Assembly: GCF_030646115.1 (NCBI RefSeq)
Contig: NZ_JAUSMX010000002.1
Span: forward strand, 1-64,000
Source of the DNA: Fluviicoccus sp.
GTDB taxonomy: Bacteria; Pseudomonadota; Gammaproteobacteria; Pseudomonadales; Moraxellaceae
DNA: 64,000 nucleotides
Direction: 5' to 3'
Both the position numbers and the translations under genes were made by a program. The notes below the pieces were generated by a model, which saw nothing but the letters and a program-made list of their open reading frames with translations, had not been told where the DNA came from and ran no database searches. Of this stretch, positions 1 through 8,189 are shown one piece after another. How positions within the stretch are numbered: position 1 is the first letter of the stretch; the number at the start of each line of letters is the position of its first letter.

Positions 1-135
1 ATAGCCGTGGAAAGCTCGTTTTTGAGGCTATATCGGGTGGTATAGGCGAAAAAAGCGTGTACGAAATGAGCTTCCAGCGGATTTTTGCTTTCAGAGAATG
101 CAGGCGGTGGAAATTCAGGGATTTTTCACCACCCT
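1..135. mobile_element. Probable end of an insertion sequence (partial, off the left edge)
   Basis: No gene is readable in these bases. The ABC ATPase reading leftward loses similarity to its family abruptly at about position 135 and terminates six codons later. The junction carries CAGGGTGGTGAAAAATCC on the minus strand, which has the look of an IS terminal repeat. No transposase is visible because the window starts here, so the IS identity is inference. Confidence 0.3.
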
Positions 136-708
136 GTTAAGGATACGGATCACCGCCATCGCCCGCTCGCTGTCCAGCGGCGCGGTCGGCTCATCCGCCA
201 GAATCACCGGCGGCCGGTTGACCAGGCCGCGCGCAATCGCTACCCGTTGCTGTTCGCCCCCGGAAAGCTGTGACGGCATGGCCTTGGCCCGGTGCTGCAC
301 ATCCAGCGCCGTCAGCAACTCCAGCGCTCTGGCCCGCGCCGCCCTGTTGGAGACACCCGCCAGCATCGGCAGCAGCGCGACATTGTCGGTGACATCCAGA
401 AACGGAATCAGGTACGGGGCCTGAAAGACAAAGCCGATCTTGTCCCGGCGCAACGCCCGCAAGTCACGCGCCTTCCAGCCGTTGTCGTAAATGACCTGAT
501 CGCCCAGCACCATGCGCCCGGCGGTGGGGTCAATCACCGCCCCCAGACACTTCAACAGCGTGCTCTTGCCGGAACCGGAAGGGCCGATCAGCCCCACCAC
601 TTCGCCCGGCGCCACGGCCATGTTGACGCCCTTCAGCGCATCCACGGCTGTGTCGCCACTGCCGTAACGCTTGGTCAGCCCCTCAATCAGAATGCCGTTG
701 CCGCTCAT
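115..708 (-). CDS. ABC transporter ATP-binding protein (MacB/DevA type), C-terminally truncated
   Basis: Nucleotide-binding subunit of an FtsX-type ABC exporter, on the cytoplasmic face of the inner membrane. Visible are Walker A (GPSGSGKST, about residue 42), the Q-loop region (FVFQAPYLIP), the signature LSGGEQQRVAIARG and Walker B with D-loop (ILADEPTAPLD). The ATG at 708 has a strong GGAGGT ribosome site overlapping the permease stop, so the upstream in-frame start in the ORF track is rejected. At 197 residues it is about 30 short: the H-loop (VTHD) and C-terminal strand are missing, and the protein ends in VVKNP right after the D-loop helix. Without the switch histidine it is probably not a competent ATPase. 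It is the last gene of the tetR-adaptor-permease-ATPase operon. Confidence 0.85.
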   Translation of the reverse strand: MSGNGILIEGLTKRYGSGDTAVDALKGVNMAVAPGEVVGLIGPSGSGKSTLLKCLGAVIDPTAGRMVLGDQVIYDNGWKARDLRALRRDKIGFVFQAPYLIPFLDVTDNVALLPMLAGVSNRAARARALELLTALDVQHRAKAMPSQLSGGEQQRVAIARGLVNRPPVILADEPTAPLDSERAMAVIRILNRVVKNP

Positions 709-709
709 C

Positions 710-1912
710 TCAACCTCCAATGGCTTCCGCCGGATCAACCCGTAGCGCCATGCGGATCGACACCAGGCTGGCCAGCACGCAAATGGCCATCACCACCAGA
801 AAGCCGGTGATGGAGTCCTGCGGCACCAGCAACACGTATTTGGGAAACAGCGGTGCGGCAAAGGTGGCGGTGATCTTGCCGACCACGAAGCCGATGAGCC
901 CCAACGCCACGGCCTGCTGCAAAATCATCGCGGCGATGGTGCGGTTGCGGGTGCCGAGCAGCTTCAGCACCGCGATTTCGCGGATCTTGTCCATGGTCAG
1001 GGTATAGATAATGAAGGCGACAATGGCGGCGCTGACTACGGCCAGGATCACCAGGAACATGCTGATCTGCTTGGCGGAGGTGGCAATCATCTTGCCGACC
1101 AGAATCTCCTCCATCTGCGGCCGCGTATACGCCGTGAGGCGCTGCCAGCGCCGGATACCGGCGGCGACGGCTTCCGGGGCTTGGCCCGGTTGCAGGCGCA
1201 CCAGCACGGCATTGACGTAGGCGTTACTGGTCTGGGATGCCATCACCGCTTCCAGCAGGCCGGGTGCGCCGGGGTGGTTGAAGGCCGGGTTGGCTTCGGT
1301 GCGGCGGCGGCCTTGAAGCACGGCGTCGTTATCCTTGAGGAATTGCGCGGTCTGGGCATCCTTGAGCGGAATGAACACCATGGGATCGCCGCCGGACGAC
1401 ACCATGCGCCGGGTGAGCCCGACAACGGTGAACAGGTTGCGGCGGATGCGGATGCGGTCGCCAAGCCGGAAACGGGTGGCGAGATCCGCCACGGCTTCGT
1501 AATGGCTGCGCGTCATGTGCCGTCCGGCCACCAGATACGGCGGCCGTCCGGGGGTGTCCGCTTGTCCGGGAGCCATGCCGACCACCATTGAGCGCACATC
1601 ACGGTCGCCCTGCCGCACCTGCATCGTCTGGTAGGTGACATTGGCCGCCTGCGCCACACCCGGCAGGCCGAGCAGGCTGAGATAGACGTCATCGCGGATA
1701 CTGGAGGATTCGGCATACGGCCCCAGAGTGTCCTGCTGCACCACCCACAGGTCGGCGCCGCTGTTATCCAGCAGGGCGCGGCCGTCATCCACCATGCCCC
1801 GGTACACCCCGGCCATGATCAGCGTCACGCCGATCAACAGCCCCAGCCCCATGCCGGTGAAGACGAACTTGCCCCAGGCATGGAGAATGTCCCGCCCGGC
1901 AAGGCTGATCAT
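710..1912 (-). CDS. ABC exporter permease, FtsX/DevC-like
   Basis: Inner-membrane permease of 400 residues with one N-terminal helix, a large periplasmic MacB-type domain (about residues 40-270) and three C-terminal helices containing the FtsX core (VVSAAIVAFIIYTLTMDK, then IREIAVLKLLGTRNRT). The segment KIREIAVLKLLG is the usual cytoplasmic coupling motif of FtsX/MacB/DevC permeases. It overlaps the adaptor stop by 4 bp (ATGA) and is followed after one base by the ATPase start, so the four genes are translationally coupled. With the adaptor it should form a tripartite exporter; the substrate cannot be read from sequence. Confidence 0.88.
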   Translation of the reverse strand: MISLAGRDILHAWGKFVFTGMGLGLLIGVTLIMAGVYRGMVDDGRALLDNSGADLWVVQQDTLGPYAESSSIRDDVYLSLLGLPGVAQAANVTYQTMQVRQGDRDVRSMVVGMAPGQADTPGRPPYLVAGRHMTRSHYEAVADLATRFRLGDRIRIRRNLFTVVGLTRRMVSSGGDPMVFIPLKDAQTAQFLKDNDAVLQGRRRTEANPAFNHPGAPGLLEAVMASQTSNAYVNAVLVRLQPGQAPEAVAAGIRRWQRLTAYTRPQMEEILVGKMIATSAKQISMFLVILAVVSAAIVAFIIYTLTMDKIREIAVLKLLGTRNRTIAAMILQQAVALGLIGFVVGKITATFAAPLFPKYVLLVPQDSITGFLVVMAICVLASLVSIRMALRVDPAEAIGG

Positions 1913-3060
1913 TTTCCGGCTCCGGGGATGCGTTCCACGATCGTGATCCGGCTGTCCGCCTTCAGCGCCTTTGCGCTGTAAACCACCACCCGGTCGCCGC
2001 GCGCAACGCCGGACAGCACCTGCACCCGGCCCTCCAGATCACCGGCTCCCAGTTGCACCGGGGTGAACCGGACTCCGCCCTCCACCACCTTCCAGACCCC
2101 GGTTTCCCTGCCGTCCCGCCGCACAGCGGCATTGGGCAGAACCGGTGTTGCCGCCAGTGACGGCAAGGCCAAGGTGACTTCGGCCAACTCCCCCAGAGGC
2201 GGCAGGGGCGCAGGCAGTGTCAGGAACAGCACCTTGGCCCGGGTTTCCTCGGTCACGGCGTCAGCCATCGGCTCCACCCGCAATACGCGGCCGGCCAGTA
2301 CCTGTCCGGCCCGCGAGCGCAGCTCGATGCGGGCGGGCAACCCGGCGCGGAGACCGGCGGCGGTTACCTGATCAAAACGGGCGTTGACCCACAATCCGGC
2401 GGGGTCTATGACTTCGATCACGGCTTGTCCGGCAACGACGGTGGCGCCGGGGTCGGCATGCCGCGCCACCACAAGACCGTTCACCGGCGCGGTCAGTTGC
2501 AGGTTCCGCTGCTGCGCCGCCAGCGCCCCCCGATCAGCCGTGATCCGGCTCTGGTCTTCATGCAGGGCGGCCAGTCCGGCATCGGTAATCTGCAACTCCT
2601 GGCGCTTGGCGGCCAGCATTTCCTCACTGGTCAGGTTCGCTGCAAACAACTGCTCGTAGCGTTTCGCCTGGGCTTGTGCGTAGGTCTGCCGGGCCCGCGC
2701 TTCGCGAAGCTGGGCCTGGATGCGGCGGAATGCGGCGTCCTGAGCAAGCAGCCGCTGTTCCAGGTCCACCGGGTCCATGCCGCCAATCACCTGCCCGGCC
2801 TGCACACTGTCGCCCACATCCACTTCCAGCCGTTGCAAACGACCGGCGGCGGTGGGGCCAATGCTGACGAGATGACGGGACTCGACAACTCCCAGGCCAA
2901 AGAGCGACGGCGTCACGGCCGCCGTTTCCACCGTCGTCACCGTAACGGCCACCGGCGCAAGCGGCCCGGAACGCAGGGCGACAAAAATGAACAGGCCCAG
3001 CAGCGGCAGGATGACGGCCAGCAGCGCCAGCGCGCGGCCGGAGAAGGGAAAGCGTTTCAT
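1909..3060 (-). CDS. Periplasmic adaptor (HlyD/RND membrane fusion protein family)
   Basis: Membrane fusion protein of 383 residues that bridges an inner-membrane exporter to the outer membrane. An N-terminal hydrophobic anchor (about residues 8-30) is followed by the first half of a lipoyl domain (LEVDVGDSVQAGQVIG), an alpha-helical hairpin rich in Ala, Arg and Gln (about 105-185), the second lipoyl half (LTAPVNGLVVARHADPGATV) and beta-barrel domains. It overlaps tetR upstream and the permease downstream by 4 bp each. No TolC-like gene is present in the window, so the outer-membrane partner would come from elsewhere. Confidence 0.87.
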   Translation of the reverse strand: MKRFPFSGRALALLAVILPLLGLFIFVALRSGPLAPVAVTVTTVETAAVTPSLFGLGVVESRHLVSIGPTAAGRLQRLEVDVGDSVQAGQVIGGMDPVDLEQRLLAQDAAFRRIQAQLREARARQTYAQAQAKRYEQLFAANLTSEEMLAAKRQELQITDAGLAALHEDQSRITADRGALAAQQRNLQLTAPVNGLVVARHADPGATVVAGQAVIEVIDPAGLWVNARFDQVTAAGLRAGLPARIELRSRAGQVLAGRVLRVEPMADAVTEETRAKVLFLTLPAPLPPLGELAEVTLALPSLAATPVLPNAAVRRDGRETGVWKVVEGGVRFTPVQLGAGDLEGRVQVLSGVARGDRVVVYSAKALKADSRITIVERIPGAGK

Positions 3061-3659
3061 GCCGGACTCCGGATACCGCGCAGGTAAATGGCAAAGACCT
3101 TGGGCGCATCACGGCCAATGCGCTCCTCATCCCCGGCCAGCAGGGACTGCATCACCAGCCCCTGCAGCGTGCCGATAAACAGCGTGGCCGCCGCCCCGGC
3201 ATCCAGAGTTTCCGGCAGCTCCCCGCAGGACTTGCCCTGCGCAATCAGTCGGTGCAGGCGTTCGCTGTACCCGCCAATCAGCCGTAATACCCGGTTTTTG
3301 GCGGGGGTGTCTTCCGCGTGCTGCAACTCGCCAAAAATCATCCGGGGCACGCCGGGATGCTCCACCACAAAGGCGGCATGGGCCAGAAACATCGCTTGCA
3401 GGGCTGCCAACGGTGAATTCGGCCCTTGTGCTGCCTGGTCCAGACGTTTCATCAGGTGTTCCGCCACCCAGTCCATCACCGCCAGCCACAGTTCATCCTT
3501 GGTGGGAAAATGACGGAACAGCGCGCCTTGCGTCAGACCCATGTAACGGGCGATTTCGGTGGTGGTGATGTCGGCGGGATTTTGCCGGGCGGCCAGTTGA
3601 ATGACGGTTTGTATAGTGAGGGATCGCCGCTCTTCTGCGGGAAGTTTACCGGAGGTCAT
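3057..3659 (-). CDS. TetR/AcrR family repressor of the ABC exporter operon
   Basis: A 200-residue TetR-type regulator with the N-terminal helix-turn-helix (ITTTEIARYMGLTQGALFRHF, about residues 30-50) and a larger alpha-helical ligand domain. It is the first gene of the operon, with a 4-bp overlap into the adaptor gene. A near-perfect 32-bp palindrome lies 14 bp upstream of its start, so autorepression of the whole operon is the simplest model. The inducer is unknown. Confidence 0.88.
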   Translation of the reverse strand: MTSGKLPAEERRSLTIQTVIQLAARQNPADITTTEIARYMGLTQGALFRHFPTKDELWLAVMDWVAEHLMKRLDQAAQGPNSPLAALQAMFLAHAAFVVEHPGVPRMIFGELQHAEDTPAKNRVLRLIGGYSERLHRLIAQGKSCGELPETLDAGAAATLFIGTLQGLVMQSLLAGDEERIGRDAPKVFAIYLRGIRSPA

Positions 3660-3672
3660 GCAGGGCGCCTGC

Positions 3673-3704
3673 GCTATAGTAAGTGACTTATTACTTACTA
3701 TAGC
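3673..3704. promoter_or_regulatory. TetR operator palindrome
   Basis: Perfect inverted repeat with 12-bp arms (GCTATAGTAAGT and its complement) around an 8-bp spacer, immediately upstream of tetR. Size and position match TetR-family operators overlapping their own promoter. That the adjacent TetR protein binds here is inference. Confidence 0.75.
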
Positions 3705-3763
3705 ATTGATGGATTAAAGTTCAAGGTGAAAAACGGGCTGGCCAACTTTATATGGCAGGAAAC

Positions 3764-5194
3764 CTATAAGTGCTTTTTGACTCTACAGCCCGTCAACTGG
3801 AATGCGGCAACCCCCAGCGCCACCAGAACCAGCCCTGCCGCCACCGAAAAGGTGGCACTTAAACCACTCGTCATCGCCAGCGGCACGTCCGGCAAAGCTC
3901 TTTCCGAAGCCCTTACAAACACAGCACCCATCACCGAAGCCCCCGTCACAAAACCCAAATTGCGAGACAGGTTTAGTAAACCGGAAATGACGCCGCGCTG
4001 CTCCGGCCGGGCCTCGGCCAGCACTGCCGTATTATTCGCCGCCTGAAACAGCGCAAACCCCGCAGTCAAACTCATCAACGGCAACACATAACCGGAAACT
4101 CCCCACCCGGAGGGCGCCATTGATAGCATCACTACCCCGCTCAACATCACCATCAGTCCAGCCAATGTCATCAACGGCGCGCCAAAGCGGTCAACCAGGC
4201 GGCCGGACGGCACCCCCGCCAGCGCAGCCGATGCAGGTCCGGCGGACATGACCATTCCCATCATAGACGTCGACAAGTCCAGACTGCAGGAGAGATAAAA
4301 CGGCCCCACCACCAGCGTCGCCATCATCACCGTTGTCACCAGAGCGCTCATGATGAATCCGCTGCTGAATACCGCGTTCCGGAACAACGACAATCGGATA
4401 AGCGCTGAATCGGTTCGGGTTTCCACCCACAGAAACAAGGCCAGTCCGACCGCTGCAGCCATCAGAAGCGGCAGGTTGATCAAGCCTGCATTTCCCCGCC
4501 CCGTGGTCATGGCCAGCGCATACGCCGCCAGTGTCATAGCCAGCAGCATCATGCCGGGCAGGTCTAAACCGGCACGGCCGGTTCTTGCTGCAGTCTCATC
4601 GGCCGGAAGGTAACGGGAAGCAAGCCATGCAGCAATAAGACCCAATGGAAGATTGATCACAAACAGAAACCTCCAGTCGAACGTGGCAATCATCAGCCCG
4701 CCCAGCGTGGGCCCCAGTGCAGTGCCTACGGCTGACATGGCGCCCAGAAAGCCCATGGCGCTGCCTGTCCGTTGCTTTGGCACTGTCTCACCGACCAGGG
4801 CCAGAGTCAGTGCCATCATCACGGCAGCTCCCATTCCCTGCAGTGCGCGGGTGGCAATCAGCCATCCCAGCGACGGGGCCAGACTGCACAGAGCCGAGGC
4901 CACCGTAAACACCCCTATACCGGTCAGCAGCACGCGCCGACGGCCCAGCAGGTCGCCCAACCGGCCCGCACTGACTACCAGCGTAGTGACTGACAGCAGA
5001 TAGGCAATAACCACCCACTGGACATCGGCAAAGGGCGCATCAAACACCCGCGCCAGTGTCGGCAAGCCAACATTGGCGATACTGGATGCCAGCGAGGACA
5101 ACAGCACGATCAGCGACAGGCTGGCCAGCGGCCGGTTGCTACGGGATTCGGCTCCAAGGTGCGTGGCGGTCTTGGGGAGAATGGATAAGGACAT
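3764..5194 (-). CDS. MFS drug/metabolite exporter, DHA2 (EmrB/QacA) type, copy 1
   Basis: A 476-residue inner-membrane proton antiporter of the major facilitator superfamily. The loop 2-3 motif (GRLGDLLGRRRVL) and motif C-like region (GFLGAMSAVGTALGPTLGG) are present, and the length fits 12-14 helices. The ATG at 5194 has an AGGAGC ribosome site. It is transcribed divergently from the LysR gene at 5327, the typical arrangement for an LTTR-controlled exporter. A second copy of the same two-gene module lies at 10482-12919. Substrate unknown. Confidence 0.88.
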   Translation of the reverse strand: MSLSILPKTATHLGAESRSNRPLASLSLIVLLSSLASSIANVGLPTLARVFDAPFADVQWVVIAYLLSVTTLVVSAGRLGDLLGRRRVLLTGIGVFTVASALCSLAPSLGWLIATRALQGMGAAVMMALTLALVGETVPKQRTGSAMGFLGAMSAVGTALGPTLGGLMIATFDWRFLFVINLPLGLIAAWLASRYLPADETAARTGRAGLDLPGMMLLAMTLAAYALAMTTGRGNAGLINLPLLMAAAVGLALFLWVETRTDSALIRLSLFRNAVFSSGFIMSALVTTVMMATLVVGPFYLSCSLDLSTSMMGMVMSAGPASAALAGVPSGRLVDRFGAPLMTLAGLMVMLSGVVMLSMAPSGWGVSGYVLPLMSLTAGFALFQAANNTAVLAEARPEQRGVISGLLNLSRNLGFVTGASVMGAVFVRASERALPDVPLAMTSGLSATFSVAAGLVLVALGVAAFQLTGCRVKKHL

Positions 5195-5250
5195 GGTGGC
5201 TGGCTCCTGAAAAATTCATGGTTTCCAGCAGCCTAATGCTCCATCTGTCG

Positions 5251-5297
5251 TGGCGGAAGACGCAGCATTTGCAGTTTAATAGTGCACTAAACGCCAT
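5251..5297. promoter_or_regulatory. Conserved divergent control region of MFS/LysR module 1
   Basis: These 47 bp match 11947-11993 without gaps and with only four differences. The block holds a perfect 10-bp palindrome, TAGTGCACTA (5280-5289), inside a wider TTTA...TAAA dyad, in line with a LysR-type binding site in a shared promoter region. Binding by the adjacent LysR protein is inference. Confidence 0.65.
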
Positions 5298-5326
5298 ATA
5301 TTCGAAATTTGCCTGAGGAATGCATC

Positions 5327-6220
5327 ATGTCATCGCCGGATTTCAATCTGCTGCTAACGCTGGATGTGCTGCTGGCGGAAGGCAATGTGGCGCGTGCGGC
5401 GCGTCGCTTGCGACTGAGTCCGTCCGCCATGAGCCGGGCGCTGGCGCGCTTGCGGGAAACCACCGGCGATCCTCTGCTGGTGCGGGCCGGGCGCAGCCTG
5501 ACGCCCACGCCCCGCGCCCTGGAGTTGCGGGCACAGGTCAGCCGTCTGGTGGAAGAAGCAGAAACGTTGCTTCGACCGGCGGAACAGCCGGATCTGAAGC
5601 AGGTGGTGCGCAGTTTCACGCTGCGCACCCGCGAGGGCTTCGCCGAAAATTTCGGTCCGCCGCTGATCGCCCGCGCCGATCAGGAAGCTCCGGGTGTGCA
5701 GTTATGCTTCCTGCCGAAACTGGACCGGCATAGCACCCTGCTGCGCGACGGCACGGTGGATCTGGAAACCGGGGTGGTGGATGCGGCGCTGGGGCCGGAG
5801 TTGCGGGCGCAGGCCTTGTTCCACGACCGTTTTATCGGCGTGGTGCGCGAGGGGCATCCGCTAAGCCGGGGGAAGGTCACGGTGGAACGTTATACCGGCG
5901 GGCGGCATGTCGGCGTGTTGCGCGATGGTATGGATCACGCACCGATTGACGCAGCGCTGAATCCGCTGGGGCTGGAACGACGAGTGGCGACGATGGTCGG
6001 CGGTTTCGCCACCGCGCTGGCGCTGGCGCGGTCATCCGATCTGATCGCCACGGTGCCGGAGCGGCATTCGGGCAATCTGCGGCAGGGCATGTTCAGTTTC
6101 ACGCTGCCGGTGGCGGTGCCGGAGTTCGCGGTGTCGCTGTTGTGGCATCCGCGCCTGCAGGCGGACCCGGTGCATCGCTGGCTGCGGGAGATGGTCAGGG
6201 ACGTGTGCGCCGGGGAATAG
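5327..6220 (+). CDS. LysR-family transcriptional regulator, copy 1
   Basis: A 297-residue LTTR. The N-terminal winged helix reads MSSPDFNLLLTLDVLLAEGN, with the recognition helix around LSPSAMSRALARLRETTGDP, then a substrate-binding domain. The ATG at 5327 is preferred over the upstream TTG because GAGGAA lies six bases in front of it. It is divergent from the MFS exporter and very similar, at identical length, to the regulator at 12026. It probably controls the exporter and itself. Confidence 0.9.
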   Translation: MSSPDFNLLLTLDVLLAEGNVARAARRLRLSPSAMSRALARLRETTGDPLLVRAGRSLTPTPRALELRAQVSRLVEEAETLLRPAEQPDLKQVVRSFTLRTREGFAENFGPPLIARADQEAPGVQLCFLPKLDRHSTLLRDGTVDLETGVVDAALGPELRAQALFHDRFIGVVREGHPLSRGKVTVERYTGGRHVGVLRDGMDHAPIDAALNPLGLERRVATMVGGFATALALARSSDLIATVPERHSGNLRQGMFSFTLPVAVPEFAVSLLWHPRLQADPVHRWLREMVRDVCAGE

Positions 6221-6372
6221 TCCGGACTTCCACAAGCCCCCCCATCCCGGGGGTACACGCCCCACACCTCCCTTCTTACACTTCCCTTACCCACACGGGC
6301 CCCACGCCCGTCTTCAGGGCGACCGGCCGACCGCAACGGCGCCCTTCTATTTGGAAGTCACGGAGACTGATC

Positions 6373-7470
6373 ATGCCCAACAACAAAAATCTTCTGGCCG
6401 CCGCCATTGCTGTCGCTCTGGTCACTCTCGTCAGCGGTTGCGTGTCCAACGCCGCCAAGACCGGAGGCGCGGACAGTGCGGCCCCGGCGGCTACGGCCAC
6501 ACAGTCCGCACAGGCTCCGGCAGCGGCCTCCGTCAGCAAGGGCAACGCCTCCGGGATTTCCGTACCTGTTACCGCCGTCAACCCGGAAGACCTTCTCGAC
6601 TACAACAAGACCATCGTGGTGCCCACGGCCTACGTGAAGTTCGTGGTCGATGGCAAGGTGGGGGTTTCCAAGCAAGGCAGCGCCCTGTCCACGCTGGGCG
6701 GCGGCAGCGCCAATTCGGTCAAGGCCAGCGCCAAATACCATCTCAGCGGCCTCGACAAGTCGCTGGCGCAGTCCATCGCCAAGAAAGCCTATGACGATTT
6801 CGTCGGCCAACTGCGCGCCGCCGGATACACCGTGCTGACCTGGAACGACATCAAGGGCCGCGATTACCTGCAAGGCATTGCCTTGGCCAAGACCGACGCC
6901 AAGTGGGGGCTGCCGGTGGAGTCGCCGGTGGGCAGCCCCGATACCCTGCTGGTGGCCGCGCCCAGCGATGAACAACAGATCAAGATAGGCTTTACCGGTC
7001 CGTTCTCCGAGTTCATCAGCATGGGCAAGCCGAAGATCAAGGATGCCACCATCCTTATTCCTACTTACACCATCGTCGCCCCGCAAATTTGGGGGGAAAC
7101 TGGCGCTTCTTACTCCACCATTTCCGCCGGTATCCAGACCGCGCCGGGCATGAACCTGCAAGCTGCGTCGGTCACCTGGATGGGCAAGCCGAAAACCCGC
7201 ATGATGCGTGGCATTCCCGGCGTGGCGACGAAAGCGCCAGTGCTGAATATCAGCACCAATGCCGGGACACTCAGCAAGACTGACACAACCTCCAATGCCG
7301 CCAATGCGCTCAGCAAGGGGCTGTCATTGTTGTCCGGTGCGGGCAGCATTTCCTCCACCAGCGCCGATTACACCTTCACTGTCAATCCAGCGGCCTACAC
7401 CAACGGCGCCATGAAGGGTATTGCCGCTTTCAATGCCGAAGTGGCGAAGGTGGCTCGCGAGGCCAAATAA
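6373..7470 (+). CDS. Predicted lipoprotein of unknown function
   Basis: A 365-residue protein starting at the ATG with GGAG in front. A signal peptide ends in a lipobox (LVSGC, Cys at about residue 19), followed by an Ala/Ser/Gln-rich linker to about residue 60. The rest is a folded domain with no catalytic motif I recognise; it contains YDDFVGQLRAAGYTV and a Gly/Ser/Asn-rich C-terminal third. The lipoprotein call is firm, the function unknown. It stands alone and ends in a good terminator, convergent with the response regulator. Confidence 0.75.
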   Translation: MPNNKNLLAAAIAVALVTLVSGCVSNAAKTGGADSAAPAATATQSAQAPAAASVSKGNASGISVPVTAVNPEDLLDYNKTIVVPTAYVKFVVDGKVGVSKQGSALSTLGGGSANSVKASAKYHLSGLDKSLAQSIAKKAYDDFVGQLRAAGYTVLTWNDIKGRDYLQGIALAKTDAKWGLPVESPVGSPDTLLVAAPSDEQQIKIGFTGPFSEFISMGKPKIKDATILIPTYTIVAPQIWGETGASYSTISAGIQTAPGMNLQAASVTWMGKPKTRMMRGIPGVATKAPVLNISTNAGTLSKTDTTSNAANALSKGLSLLSGAGSISSTSADYTFTVNPAAYTNGAMKGIAAFNAEVAKVAREAK

Positions 7471-7493
7471 ACACGGCCATTCAGCCAACAAAC

Positions 7494-7517
7494 GGGCGGC
7501 CCTTGAGCCGCCCTTTT
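7494..7517 (+). terminator. Rho-independent terminator after the lipoprotein gene
   Basis: Stem GGGCGGC/GCCGCCC with a 6-nt loop followed by TTTT, 23 bp after the lipoprotein stop. Confidence 0.8.
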
Positions 7518-7535
7518 CATGTCCGGTCGGCCGGA

Positions 7536-8189
7536 CTATTTGCGGATCAGCCCCAGGCGCGAGGCGCTCAGGCTGGCTTCCGCACGCGAGGAAATTCCCA
7601 GCTTGCGGTAGATGTCCTTCACATAACCGCGTGTGGTGTGTGCGGAAATGCCCAGGCTGGCAGAGGCCTCGGCCACGCTCAGCCCGTTGGCGATCAACAC
7701 CAGCACTTCCTTCTCGCGTCCGGTCAGCTTTTCGGCTTCCGGGTTTTCGCGCAGGCGTTCCTGCTGCACGAAGAAATCCATCATCCGCCGGGCGACGCTG
7801 GGGGAAATCGGCGGCACACCTTCGCGAATTCCGGCCAGGGCGCGTTCAATGTCATCATCGCCCTGATCCTTAAGCAGATAGCCGCCCGCCCCGGCCCGCA
7901 GGGCGCTGAAGATGTGGGCGTCATCGTCGTAGATGGTGGCCACCACCACGGTGATGTTGCGTACCGCTGTCAGTTCCGGAATCAGTTCGACGCCGTTGCC
8001 GTCCGGCAGACCCAGATCCACAATCGCCATACCGAAGCTTTCGCGCTGCAACAGTTTGCGCGCAGCCGCCAGCGTGTGCGCCTGCCGCACCGTCCGGGTT
8101 GCGCCGCAGGCGGCCAGCACGCGCGCGGCCAGCCAGTCGGCCGTTTCCTTCACGTCCTCTACAATCAGCACCTGTTCGCGGTCTGTCAT
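7536..8189 (-). CDS. NarL/FixJ-type response regulator
   Basis: A 217-residue two-component regulator. The receiver domain has acidic residues at VLIVED, the phospho-acceptor Asp in MAIVDLGLPDG and the conserved Lys in YLLKD. The C-terminal LuxR helix-turn-helix reads LTGREKEVLVLIANGLSVAE. The start at 8189 overlaps the histidine kinase stop as ATGA, so kinase and regulator are a translationally coupled pair. Confidence 0.9.
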   Translation of the reverse strand: MTDREQVLIVEDVKETADWLAARVLAACGATRTVRQAHTLAAARKLLQRESFGMAIVDLGLPDGNGVELIPELTAVRNITVVVATIYDDDAHIFSALRAGAGGYLLKDQGDDDIERALAGIREGVPPISPSVARRMMDFFVQQERLRENPEAEKLTGREKEVLVLIANGLSVAEASASLGISAHTTRGYVKDIYRKLGISSRAEASLSASRLGLIRK

